Shown piece after piece: positions 1 through 6,735 of a DNA stretch of 36,561 bases. The notes under the pieces are model-generated. The model was not told where the DNA came from. It saw only the letters and a list, made by a program, of their open reading frames with translations, and searched no databases. Both the position numbers and the translations under genes were made by a program. Within the stretch, counting starts at the first letter, position 1; each line of letters opens with the position of its first letter. The DNA comes from an uncultured Lachnospiraceae bacterium. Lineage in GTDB: Bacteria; Bacillota; Clostridia; Lachnospirales; Lachnospiraceae. The stretch spans positions 1-36,561 of the forward strand of contig CANRMC010000010.1 in the NCBI GenBank assembly GCA_947631605.1, in the 5' to 3' direction.

Positions 1-204
1 TGCGTCCTCCAGCTCCGATTTCTCAAGAACCGCAAGCAACGCGCCCTCTGCCTTTCCTGCCTTTTTCTTCGTCACCCGGTACCGAATCTTCTCTCCCGGA
101 AATGCACCCTTCACAGTAACTTTCCGGTCCTCACAGGTAAGTATCCCTTTATTTGGAAAGGCATAGTCTTCTACCATGCCTTCTAAAATATCACCTTTTT
201 TCAC
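1..204 (-). CDS. rlmD: RlmD/TrmA-family rRNA uracil-C5 methyltransferase, N-terminal part (runs off the left edge)
   Basis: Only the first 68 codons are present. The frame is open to base 1. The start is a GTG at 202-204, preceded by GAGGGG about 5 nt upstream, and the product begins VKKGDILEGMVEDYAFPNKG. This small basic beta-barrel-like segment, with FPNKGI followed by VKGAFPGEKI, matches the N-terminal TRAM domain that precedes the SAM-dependent methyltransferase domain in RlmD/RumA and TrmA relatives, which make 5-methyluridine in 23S rRNA or tRNA. The catalytic domain lies outside the window, so the exact target base is inferred from family frequency in Firmicutes. It is the last visible gene of the minus-strand operon, 117 nt after the phosphoesterase gene, and a repeat array fills that gap. 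Confidence 0.75.
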   Translation of the reverse strand, partial: MKKGDILEGMVEDYAFPNKGILTCEDRKVTVKGAFPGEKIRYRVTKKKAGKAEGALLAVLEKSELEDA

Positions 205-238
205 TTTATCCCCTCATTTCAAAAATCTTTTCCGACGC

Positions 239-357
239 CATCAATCCGGTTCCCGATGTCGGATATTCATTTCACATTACCATCAATCCTGTTCCCAATG
301 CCAGTTACCCATTTCACATCATCAATCCAGTTCCCGAAGCTGGATATCCATCTTCCC
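239..357. repeat. Three-copy ~40-bp tandem repeat at the 3' end of the phosphoesterase gene
   Basis: On the plus strand three imperfect copies begin CATCAATCC at 239, 281 and 320 (periods 42 and 39). Each continues with a GTTCCC.A.G core and, except for the first part of copy three, ends in a CATTTCACAT-like tail. The copy at 320-357 is the authentic 3' end of the phosphoesterase gene, including its TGA stop (322-324). The other two lie in the gap before the methyltransferase gene. This suggests the gene's last eleven or so codons were duplicated twice and have since diverged. The units touch without spacers, so this is not a CRISPR. Confidence 0.8.
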
Positions 358-816
358 CTCTTCGTCCATTTCGATCAGAATATAAGTTTTCTTATGCCCG
401 CTCTGTCTCGGCAGGGAAATGCTGCCCGGATTGAGAAGCGTAAGATTTTCATCCTGCCGGATAAACGGCACATGCGTATGACCAAACATGACAATATCGC
501 AGTTATTCTGGATTGCGGACCGTTCAAGAGCGGATGTCCCGAAATGCACCTGTTGCCTGTGTCCATGCACTGCCAGCACCCTGTGGGGTCCCAGTGGAAA
601 TACTCTGGAAGCAGGAAGATCCAGCGCATAATCATTATTTCCGGCAATCATAAGAACCGCTGCCGGCGTGCTTGCTTCCAGCCGCTGATACCCATATCCT
701 ACATCGCCCAGATGCACCAGCAGATCAAAACGCCCCGCCTGTTTCATAGCGCGCTCCACATTTTCATCACGACCATGGGAATCACTCAGAACCAGGATCC
801 GTTTCTTCTTTTCCAC
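322..816 (-). CDS. YfcE/MJ0936-family metallophosphoesterase
   Basis: This 164-aa protein has the compact calcineurin-like phosphoesterase fold. The metal-binding motifs appear in order: SDSHG near residue 12, HLGDV near 36, GNND near 59 and GHTH near 112. These are the di-metal ligands of the YfcE/YsnB/MJ0936 group of small cytosolic phosphodiesterases, whose physiological substrate is not settled. The length is typical. The start is GTG at 814-816 with a strong GAGGAGG site 7 nt upstream. It follows rdgB by 181 nt on the same strand, a pairing common in Clostridia, so the two are probably co-transcribed. The gap contains a 31-bp repeat array, and the 3' end of this gene is itself tandemly repeated. 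Confidence 0.9.
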   Translation of the reverse strand: MEKKKRILVLSDSHGRDENVERAMKQAGRFDLLVHLGDVGYGYQRLEASTPAAVLMIAGNNDYALDLPASRVFPLGPHRVLAVHGHRQQVHFGTSALERSAIQNNCDIVMFGHTHVPFIRQDENLTLLNPGSISLPRQSGHKKTYILIEMDEEGKMDIQLRELD

Positions 817-908
817 AGTAAAACCTCCTCAAAACTTACTTTTCGACAATTCCTAACATATCATCCTAACGCCATGCCGCAACTTCCGACATGCCTCCGG
901 CAAAACAC

Positions 909-996
909 TACATCATCGACCTTCTACTGCACCAGCCTCTACATCATCAACCCTCTACTGCACCAGCCTCTACATCATCAACCTTCTACTGCACTA
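909..996. repeat. 31-bp tandem repeat just downstream of rdgB
   Basis: Two full 31-bp units lie at 921-951 and 952-982 on the plus strand and differ at a single base. Partial units flank them at 909-920 (TACATCATCGAC) and from 983 (CTTCTACTGCACTA). Read on the coding strand, each unit holds GTGCAGTAG, which resembles the last two codons and stop of rdgB (GTG CTG TAG), so the array seems to have grown from the stop-codon region. The units share the CATCAAYCC core with the array at 239-357. Confidence 0.85.
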
Positions 997-997
997 A

Positions 998-1579
998 CTA
1001 CAGCACTTCCCGGATCATCCTGAGCGCACGCCCTCTGTGGCTTACCTCATTCTTTTCCTCCGGAGAAAGCTCCGCCGTTGTCTTTCCGAACTCCGGCACA
1101 TAGAAGATCGGATCATAGCCGAAGCCGTTTTCGCCTGCCGGTTCATAGGCGATCCGTCCCTCAATGGTACCCCGCCTCGTCTCAATCCTGCCATCCGGAA
1201 ATGCCGCCGCGATCGCGCAGACGAAACGGGCAGTACGTTTTTCATCCGGCACGCCTTCCAGCCTGGAGATCAGGTTCTGGTTCTTCAGATCATAAGACGT
1301 ATCCTCCCCCATATAGCGTGAGGAATAAATGCCCGGCTCTTTATTGAGATAGTCGATCTCCAGACCGGAATCATCCGCCAGCACCAGACAGCCGCAGAGC
1401 TCGCGGATTGCTTTTGCCTTGATGATCGCATTTTCTTCAAATGTGGTTCCGTCCTCGACAATATCCGCGTCGATTCCCGCCTCCTTCATGGAGAGGATTT
1501 CATAACCCGCGTCCGCAAGGATCATCCGGATTTCCTTCATTTTATTTTCATTACCTGTTGCAAAGATCAGTTTTTCCAT
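998..1579 (-). CDS. rdgB: Non-canonical purine NTP pyrophosphatase (RdgB/HAM1, XTP/dITP diphosphatase)
   Basis: A house-cleaning enzyme of 193 aa that hydrolyses dITP, ITP and XTP to the monophosphate and pyrophosphate, keeping deaminated purines out of nucleic acids. Family signatures are intact: the N-terminal FATGNENKMKEI nucleotide-binding strand, DDSGLEID with the catalytic Asp near residue 69, ENGFGYDPIF, and SHRGRAL near the C-terminus. Length is normal. The ATG (1577-1579) directly abuts the TAA stop of the upstream protease gene (1580-1582), so translation is probably coupled. A tandem repeat begins immediately after the stop. Confidence 0.96.
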   Translation of the reverse strand: MEKLIFATGNENKMKEIRMILADAGYEILSMKEAGIDADIVEDGTTFEENAIIKAKAIRELCGCLVLADDSGLEIDYLNKEPGIYSSRYMGEDTSYDLKNQNLISRLEGVPDEKRTARFVCAIAAAFPDGRIETRRGTIEGRIAYEPAGENGFGYDPIFYVPEFGKTTAELSPEEKNEVSHRGRALRMIREVL

Positions 1580-3286
1580 TTATTCTTCCTCCACTATATT
1601 TGTAAATGCCTTCAGGCAGATATTGCAGTCCTGCGTTTCTTCTGCGCTGTGCCATGCCTCGCCGTACAGACTGATATAACCCTCGCCGTCGGAAATGTCC
1701 ACCTTTGCAGTACGGATGTCCGCATTGTATTCGATCGCGATTGGGCGTTCGCTTCCCGGCGTTTTGATATAGACCATAACGGCAAACCGGCTGTTATCCT
1801 TTAACCGCACCGGCTCCGGCAGATCCACGGTATAATACCCTGCATATCGGGTTTCCCCCGTAACCAGCGGGATCCGTTCCTCCAAAGATTCTTCGTCCTG
1901 AAAATCCGTAACCAGATAGACCGAAAATTCTGTGTTCTCGCCGGTTGCGTAGAAGGAAACCGCCGCCAGCTCCTCATTTTCTCCGGCGTCATAAACATTA
2001 GCAAAATAAGCGCTCTCACTGCCAAATCCCATCTGTCCGACCCAGCCGAGAAGATCCGACTGGTAAATATTGTCATAATTATCCGCGTCTCCCAGCTTCG
2101 TATACACGATCGACTGTCCGCAGATATTCACATCCTCATAAGAAACGTAAAAATATCCGTCCTCGCCAAAATTTTTGCCCCAGCTGTTCTTACAGATAAA
2201 TGCGCCGTCCTTTTCCGGCTGGACTTTAAAATTCTCTCTGGGATACGTATCATCCCAGCCCACGATCACCACATCATGATTCGGCGCGTGATTTCCGTTA
2301 TAATAATATGCCGCCGTATCCGGATTATAAAAACGGGAGTATTCTCCGATATAGGTCATTTGAAGATAGAGAGAAGTCTCCACACCTCCATAGCGGTAGA
2401 TCGCGCCCTTAATGGTTTCATCGTTCCGCTCATTCATGACGATTGCCTCCTCCAGATGCCGGACCGCTTTCAGACTGCTGTCAGTCTTACCGTCCCCGTA
2501 AGGATCGTCTTCTTCATAGACCGGTCCCTGCCATGCGGCAAGGTACGCGATACTCATCGTATGCTCGCCGCCGAGGCTTAGATCCAGATTATAACTGTTG
2601 TTCATCGCCATATGGTCTGTAGAGAAACATTCTTCCTCCAGCGGCATGAGCGTCGTTTCCAGCGCCCCAAGCGAAGCAAACGCCCAGCAGGTGCCGTACT
2701 TTCCCTGATCCCGTACAGAAGTAACCCTGCCCTTCTCTCGCATATCGTACTGTTCCGGCAGGATCGGAAGGTCAGAAACCTTTTCAAAATTCACCGCCCG
2801 CTCCCGGAACCGGTAAGACGCTTTATATCCGAGCTTGTCCACATATTCCGAAATCGGTACAAAGAGAGTTCCATCCTCATCATAAGCAAACCGTGCGGCA
2901 AGCAGCGTCCGTTTGTTGTTCACCAGAGCCGCATCGGACTTTTCCGAAAGCCGGACTGAGGTATTTCCCCGTTCCAGCGTAACCACCCCATCCGGATAGC
3001 GGCTGACGGAGCATCCAAGCACATCCTCCAGAAAGTCTTCGGAAGCCATGATCTCCATGTCGTCCGCAATATAGACCTGATAATCAAAATTGGACAGACT
3101 GACTCCCTCCACGCAGACGTCCGTTCTCTGGAACGATGCCTGCGCTACCGTTTCTTCCTGGAATTGTTTGATACATTCTTCAAAGGAATCTGATTTTGAA
3201 ATTGTCCCCTGCTTCCGGCGGGAAAATGCGAAAACCGCACCGATCCCCGCAAGCAGCAGCAAAAATAAGACAACTGCCTTTTTCAT
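1580..3286 (-). CDS. Membrane-anchored or secreted papain-like (C1A) cysteine protease with C-terminal lectin-like domain
   Basis: The protein has 568 aa. Residues 4-21 form a hydrophobic signal or anchor followed by RRK, with no lipobox Cys, so it is exported or tethered outside the membrane. Residues about 75-165 resemble a copper-amine-oxidase-N-like stalk. The peptidase core follows: YGTCWAFASLGALE with the nucleophile Cys near 200, NHDVVIVGWDD with His near 338, and KNSWGKNFGEDGYF with Asn near 366, so the C1 triad is complete. Residues about 400-560 form a beta-rich tail like the lectin-like domain found on clostridial C1 peptidases. The start lies 5 nt after the methyltransferase stop, and the stop abuts the rdgB ATG. 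An exported protease between two nucleotide or RNA housekeeping genes is an unusual neighbour. Substrate unknown. Confidence 0.88.
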   Translation of the reverse strand: MKKAVVLFLLLLAGIGAVFAFSRRKQGTISKSDSFEECIKQFQEETVAQASFQRTDVCVEGVSLSNFDYQVYIADDMEIMASEDFLEDVLGCSVSRYPDGVVTLERGNTSVRLSEKSDAALVNNKRTLLAARFAYDEDGTLFVPISEYVDKLGYKASYRFRERAVNFEKVSDLPILPEQYDMREKGRVTSVRDQGKYGTCWAFASLGALETTLMPLEEECFSTDHMAMNNSYNLDLSLGGEHTMSIAYLAAWQGPVYEEDDPYGDGKTDSSLKAVRHLEEAIVMNERNDETIKGAIYRYGGVETSLYLQMTYIGEYSRFYNPDTAAYYYNGNHAPNHDVVIVGWDDTYPRENFKVQPEKDGAFICKNSWGKNFGEDGYFYVSYEDVNICGQSIVYTKLGDADNYDNIYQSDLLGWVGQMGFGSESAYFANVYDAGENEELAAVSFYATGENTEFSVYLVTDFQDEESLEERIPLVTGETRYAGYYTVDLPEPVRLKDNSRFAVMVYIKTPGSERPIAIEYNADIRTAKVDISDGEGYISLYGEAWHSAEETQDCNICLKAFTNIVEEE

Positions 3287-3291
3287 AGGTT

Positions 3292-4443
3292 CTACGCTTT
3301 CTTTGGTGGTTTTGCCCCCATAAACTGATAATAATAAGACTTGATCATACCATTGTAGATTTTCCGGTTCCTGTCCGCTTTCCTGCCGATGTATTTCTCG
3401 GCGTCCTCATAGGAAGTAATGATAAACATGGACCAGTCTTTCAGACCTGCATAACTCTCCCCGATCTGCCGGTACAACGCCGGAAGCGAAGCCTTGTCCT
3501 CCAATCGCTCGCCGTAAGGCGGATTTGTAACCAGAAAGCCGTAAGGCTTCGGATTGTGAAGGTCTTTTACGTCCCGCACCTGAAAATGAATATGCTCCGC
3601 AACGCCTGCATCCTTCGCATTCGCCGCCGCACACCGGACAATGCCCGGATCGATATCATACCCCTGAATATTCATTTTCACATCCCGAAGAACCTTCGCC
3701 TGCGCCTCGTCCAGCGCGGCGTACCAGCTTTTCTTCGGAATGAATTTCATCCACTTGTCCGATGTAAATTCCCGGTTCACGCCGGGTGCGATCCCGGCAC
3801 CTATCATAGCGGCTTCGATCGGAAATGTACCGCTGCCGCAGAAAGGATCCACCAATATCCGGTCTTTGTTCCATGGGGTAAGCAGAAGAAGCGCAGCCGC
3901 CAGTGTTTCGGAAATCGGAGCCTTTCCCACCAGCTTCCGGTAGCCCCGCTTATGCAGAGAGGCGCCGGAGGTATCCAGTCCGATAGTCACCATATCCTTA
4001 AAAATAAACACCCGGATTGGATACTCGTCTCCGTCCTCTTCAAAACGGTTCAGGCGGTAGGTTTCCTTCATCCGTTCCACCATCGCCTTTTTTACGATTG
4101 ACTGGATGGCGCTGCCGCTGTAAAGCGCGCTCTTATTTGTAGTCGCCTTTGTCACCCAGAATTTCGCATCCCTTGGCAGATACCGTTCCCACGGAATCGC
4201 CCTTGTTCCTTCAAATAATTCATCAAAATCCGTTGCCCGGAAACTGCCTGTTTTCAGCAGTATCCTCTCGGCTGTCCGTATAAATATATTAGAGCGCGGA
4301 ATTGCAGAAACGTCGCCTCTGTATGTGATGCGTCCGTCCTCCACGCTGATAATTTCATAACCCAAGTCCAGAATTTCTTTTTTCAGTACCGCTTCCAATC
4401 CGAAATGACAGGGAGCGATGAGTTCAAACATTTCCTTTTCCAT
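3292..4443 (-). CDS. THUMP-domain class I SAM-dependent RNA methyltransferase (RlmL N-terminal/YpsC-type)
   Basis: The protein has 383 aa from the ATG at 4441-4443. I prefer this start because GAGGA lies 5 nt upstream. A longer reading from a TTG at 4455 would contain that ribosome site. Residues about 45-155 form a THUMP RNA-binding domain. The Rossmann methyltransferase follows, with DPFCGSGTFPIEAAMIG near 205 and the catalytic NPPYGER near 310, an N6/N2-type motif. The family, annotated as the putative N6-adenine-specific DNA methylase YpsC or the RlmL-N domain, methylates 23S rRNA guanine (m2G2445 in E. coli RlmL). It is the first gene of the minus-strand operon, served by the promoter at 4483-4511. 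Confidence 0.92.
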   Translation of the reverse strand: MEKEMFELIAPCHFGLEAVLKKEILDLGYEIISVEDGRITYRGDVSAIPRSNIFIRTAERILLKTGSFRATDFDELFEGTRAIPWERYLPRDAKFWVTKATTNKSALYSGSAIQSIVKKAMVERMKETYRLNRFEEDGDEYPIRVFIFKDMVTIGLDTSGASLHKRGYRKLVGKAPISETLAAALLLLTPWNKDRILVDPFCGSGTFPIEAAMIGAGIAPGVNREFTSDKWMKFIPKKSWYAALDEAQAKVLRDVKMNIQGYDIDPGIVRCAAANAKDAGVAEHIHFQVRDVKDLHNPKPYGFLVTNPPYGERLEDKASLPALYRQIGESYAGLKDWSMFIITSYEDAEKYIGRKADRNRKIYNGMIKSYYYQFMGAKPPKKA

Positions 4444-4482
4444 ATCGGTCCTCAACTTCTGTATATTTCCCGTTATAGTCTT

Positions 4483-4511
4483 ATTCTACGTTTTGCCCTC
4501 TGTTGTGTCAA
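4483..4511 (-). promoter_or_regulatory. Sigma-70-type promoter of the methyltransferase-protease-rdgB operon
   Basis: On the minus strand there is a TTGACA (4506-4511), a 17-nt spacer and a TAGAAT (4483-4488). It sits about 40 nt upstream of the methyltransferase ATG, immediately after the end of the rhodanese gene, so the operon can be transcribed independently of upstream genes. Confidence 0.75.
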
Positions 4512-4520
4512 CCAAAAGCG

Positions 4521-4829
4521 CTATTTTTGTTTTGTGAGCGCACCCTGATATTCATTCAGTCCGCCGACGGTATTAATGACATGATATCCCCGTTCCGACA
4601 GCAGTTTCGCCGCCATTGTGGAAGCGCCGCCTGTATCGCAGTAGACTATGATCACCTTATTTTTCGGAAGATTGATATTTCCCCGCCGGATCATTGGCAG
4701 GGGCAGATTCACTGCCATGGGAATATGACTCGTTCGAAACTTATCCGCATCACGTACATCTGCGATCACTGCCTGATACTTCATAGCCTCTTCCATAATG
4801 CATCTTATATTGATATTATGAAATCTCAT
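4521..4829 (-). CDS. Single-domain rhodanese-like protein
   Basis: The protein has 102 aa. It contains the rhodanese landmarks ADVRDADKFRTSHIPMAVNLP, and an active-site loop YCDTGGAS with Cys near residue 64, followed by GYHVINTVGGL. Such stand-alone rhodaneses bind persulfide sulfur and act in the cytosol as sulfur carriers or transferases; the partner here is not evident. AGGACGG lies a few nt before the ATG at 4827-4829. An internal ATG at codon 12 or 16 is possible, but those sites lack a ribosome-binding match. There is no transport signal. It is separated from the downstream operon by that operon's own promoter. Confidence 0.9.
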   Translation of the reverse strand: MRFHNINIRCIMEEAMKYQAVIADVRDADKFRTSHIPMAVNLPLPMIRRGNINLPKNKVIIVYCDTGGASTMAAKLLSERGYHVINTVGGLNEYQGALTKQK

Positions 4830-4900
4830 ACGTCCGTCCTATACTTTTTCTTATTTTTATTATATTCCCGATCGCAAAAAACAGTGCTTCCCTGCTTTCT

Positions 4901-4953
4901 GAAAAAGAAAAGGCTGCCGCCTTTACGATCATTTAACCGTAAATGCGGCAGTC
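4901..4953 (-). terminator. Rho-independent terminator after the Asn/Ser-rich gene
   Basis: The arms 4914-4927 and 4938-4951 pair over 14 positions with one A-G mismatch and a 10-nt loop. On the minus strand the hairpin is followed by a T-rich run (4901-4912, TTTTCTTTTTC). It starts 28 nt after the stop of the small Asn/Ser gene. Confidence 0.85.
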
Positions 4954-4980
4954 TCATTGCCATCTTGCGTTCAGTCTGCA

Positions 4981-5151
4981 CTATTCGCAGTCAGAAGAAT
5001 CTGAGTAGTCAGAGCTGTTGTTCTGGCTGTTCTTGGAACTGTTCTTAGAGCTGTTCTTGGAACTGTTCTTTGCATTCTGTGCGTTCTGTGCATTACTCTG
5101 TGAGTTGTTCTGAGCATTATTCTTTGCATTTGACTGACTGTTGTTTGCCAT
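4981..5151 (-). CDS. Small Asn/Ser-rich low-complexity protein with acidic C-terminus, unknown function
   Basis: The protein has 56 aa from the ATG at 5149-5151, chosen because GGGAGG lies 9 nt upstream; the frame is open further upstream but without a better start. The product is almost entirely Asn, Ser, Gln, Ala and Lys, begins MANNSQSNAKNN, has a run of KNSS repeats in the middle, and ends DYSDSSDCE. There is no signal peptide or membrane segment. The gene looks real: it has a ribosome site, a strong private terminator, and lies between the isomerase and rhodanese genes on their strand. Upstream, at about 5195-5215, an ATATCA/TGATAT inverted repeat may be regulatory. Asn-rich small proteins are often spore- or stress-associated in Clostridia, but I cannot assign a role. 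Confidence 0.65.
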   Translation of the reverse strand: MANNSQSNAKNNAQNNSQSNAQNAQNAKNSSKNSSKNSSKNSQNNSSDYSDSSDCE

Positions 5152-5277
5152 TTCTTTATCCTCCCACTTTTCTGATACGCAAATCGCTTTACATATCACT
5201 TACATGATATACCACAGGTATTGCGGTACATTAAAAGTATTACCAAGTAGGACGATAATATACATTGAATTTTTTAA

Positions 5278-6633
5278 TTACTGTTCCAGTCTTGCAAGAA
5301 GCTCCGCTGTTTTTTCTTCATAACCCGGTTTTCCAAGCAGCGCGAACATATTCTTTTTGTAGCTTTCTACGCCCGGCTGGTTGAACGGATTGATGCCAAG
5401 CACGTAACCGCTCATGCCGCAGGCAAACTCAAACTTATAGAACAATTCGCCAAGGGAAAGCTCGTCAATGGTATCCATATCGATCCGGATATTCGGAACG
5501 CCGCCGTCCACATGGGCAAGGATCGTTCCGTTCATCGCGCACTTGTTAATGAAATCCAGTGTCTTTCCGGACAGGTAATTCAGTCCGTCCAGATCCACAG
5601 GTTCCGTACCGATAATGACTTCTTCTCTCGGATTTAATACGTTGATCACTGTCTCAAAATGGTTCTTCGTTCCCTGCTGGATAAACTGTCCCAGTGAATG
5701 AAGATCGGTCGTGAAATCAACGGCAGTCGGGAAAATACCTTTGTCTTCTTTTCCTTCGCTCTCGCCGTATAACTGCTTCCACCATTCGGATACATAATGC
5801 AGCGCCGGTTCATAATTCGCAAGGATCTCCATGCCGAGACCATTCTCACGAAGTACATTTCTTACTACGGCATACATCATCACATCGTTATTCTCGATAT
5901 CATTTTCAATGCAGTACTGTCTGGCATTCTGAGCGCCCTGCATCAGTTTATCAATGTCTGCGCCGCTGACAGCGATCGGAAGAAGACCAACGGCTGTAAG
6001 AACCGAGTAACGTCCGCCGATATCATCCGGCACTATGAAGGACTCATATCCTTCTTCGTTGGAAAGCGTCTTTAACGCGCCCTTTTCTTTATCCGTAGTC
6101 GCGTAGATCCTCTTAGCAGCTTCTTCCTTGCCATACTTTTTCTCCATGATTTCCTTGAACAGCCGGAACGCAACGGAACATTCCGTAGTCGTACCTGACT
6201 TGGAAATAACATTGATGGAGAAATCCCGGTCGCCGATCACCTGAATCAGATGTTTTACATACGTACTGCTCAGATTGTTGCCGCAAAAATAGATTTCAGG
6301 CGTCTTACGGACGGAACGGTCAACGGCATTATAGAATGAATGCCGCAGAGCCTCGATTGCTGCCCTTGCACCCAGATAAGAACCGCCGATACCGATCACA
6401 AGCAACACATCGGAATCCGACTGAATCTTCGCAGCCGCTGCTTTGATCCTTGCAAACTCCTCTTTATCATAATTTACCGGAAGATCGATCCAGCCCAGAA
6501 AAGCATTTCCTTCTCCGGTTCTGCCGAGAAGCGTCTCCTTTGCAGCAACTACACGCGGCTTCATTGCCTCAATGTCTGCATCACTGGCTTTAATTTTTGC
6601 GTTTCTAAAATCAAACGATATTCTCTGTGCCAT
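5278..6633 (-). CDS. pgi: Glucose-6-phosphate isomerase
   Basis: A cytosolic glycolytic enzyme that interconverts glucose-6-phosphate and fructose-6-phosphate. It has 451 aa from the ATG at 6631-6633, preceded by AAGGAG at 9 nt; the longer TTG-started reading would place the ribosome site inside the gene. Signatures are present: [16 protein letters not shown] (sugar-phosphate loop), ISKSGTTTE near 140, [12 protein letters not shown] with the catalytic Glu near 290, and [19 protein letters not shown] with the C-terminal Lys. Length fits the short bacterial form. It has its own promoter (6687-6715), and I see no clear terminator before the next gene 126 nt downstream. Confidence 0.97.
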   Translation of the reverse strand: MAQRISFDFRNAKIKASDADIEAMKPRVVAAKETLLGRTGEGNAFLGWIDLPVNYDKEEFARIKAAAAKIQSDSDVLLVIGIGGSYLGARAAIEALRHSFYNAVDRSVRKTPEIYFCGNNLSSTYVKHLIQVIGDRDFSINVISKSGTTTECSVAFRLFKEIMEKKYGKEEAAKRIYATTDKEKGALKTLSNEEGYESFIVPDDIGGRYSVLTAVGLLPIAVSGADIDKLMQGAQNARQYCIENDIENNDVMMYAVVRNVLRENGLGMEILANYEPALHYVSEWWKQLYGESEGKEDKGIFPTAVDFTTDLHSLGQFIQQGTKNHFETVINVLNPREEVIIGTEPVDLDGLNYLSGKTLDFINKCAMNGTILAHVDGGVPNIRIDMDTIDELSLGELFYKFEFACGMSGYVLGINPFNQPGVESYKKNMFALLGKPGYEEKTAELLARLEQ

Positions 6634-6686
6634 CTTACTTATCTCCTTCAAGTATGTATAATATGAATTTTCACATAATTATATTA

Positions 6687-6715
6687 ATCATAGCAAATAA
6701 AAATCATTTTTACAA
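6687..6715 (-). promoter_or_regulatory. Promoter of pgi
   Basis: On the minus strand there is a TTGTAA (6710-6715), a 17-nt spacer and a TATGAT (6687-6692), about 55 nt upstream of the pgi ATG. It lies in the 102-nt gap after the ChW protein gene, which shows no terminator hairpin of its own. Confidence 0.65.
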
Positions 6716-6735
6716 TAGAAACCTCTTTATATTTA

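Noticed and set aside
239-996. CRISPR array
   Set aside because: The repeated units touch each other without spacers, are only two or three copies, and no cas gene is present.
256-1023. Plus-strand open frame of 255 codons across the phosphoesterase gene and both repeat arrays
   Set aside because: It is opposite a clear conserved gene, has no ribosome site, and is kept open partly by stop-free repeats.
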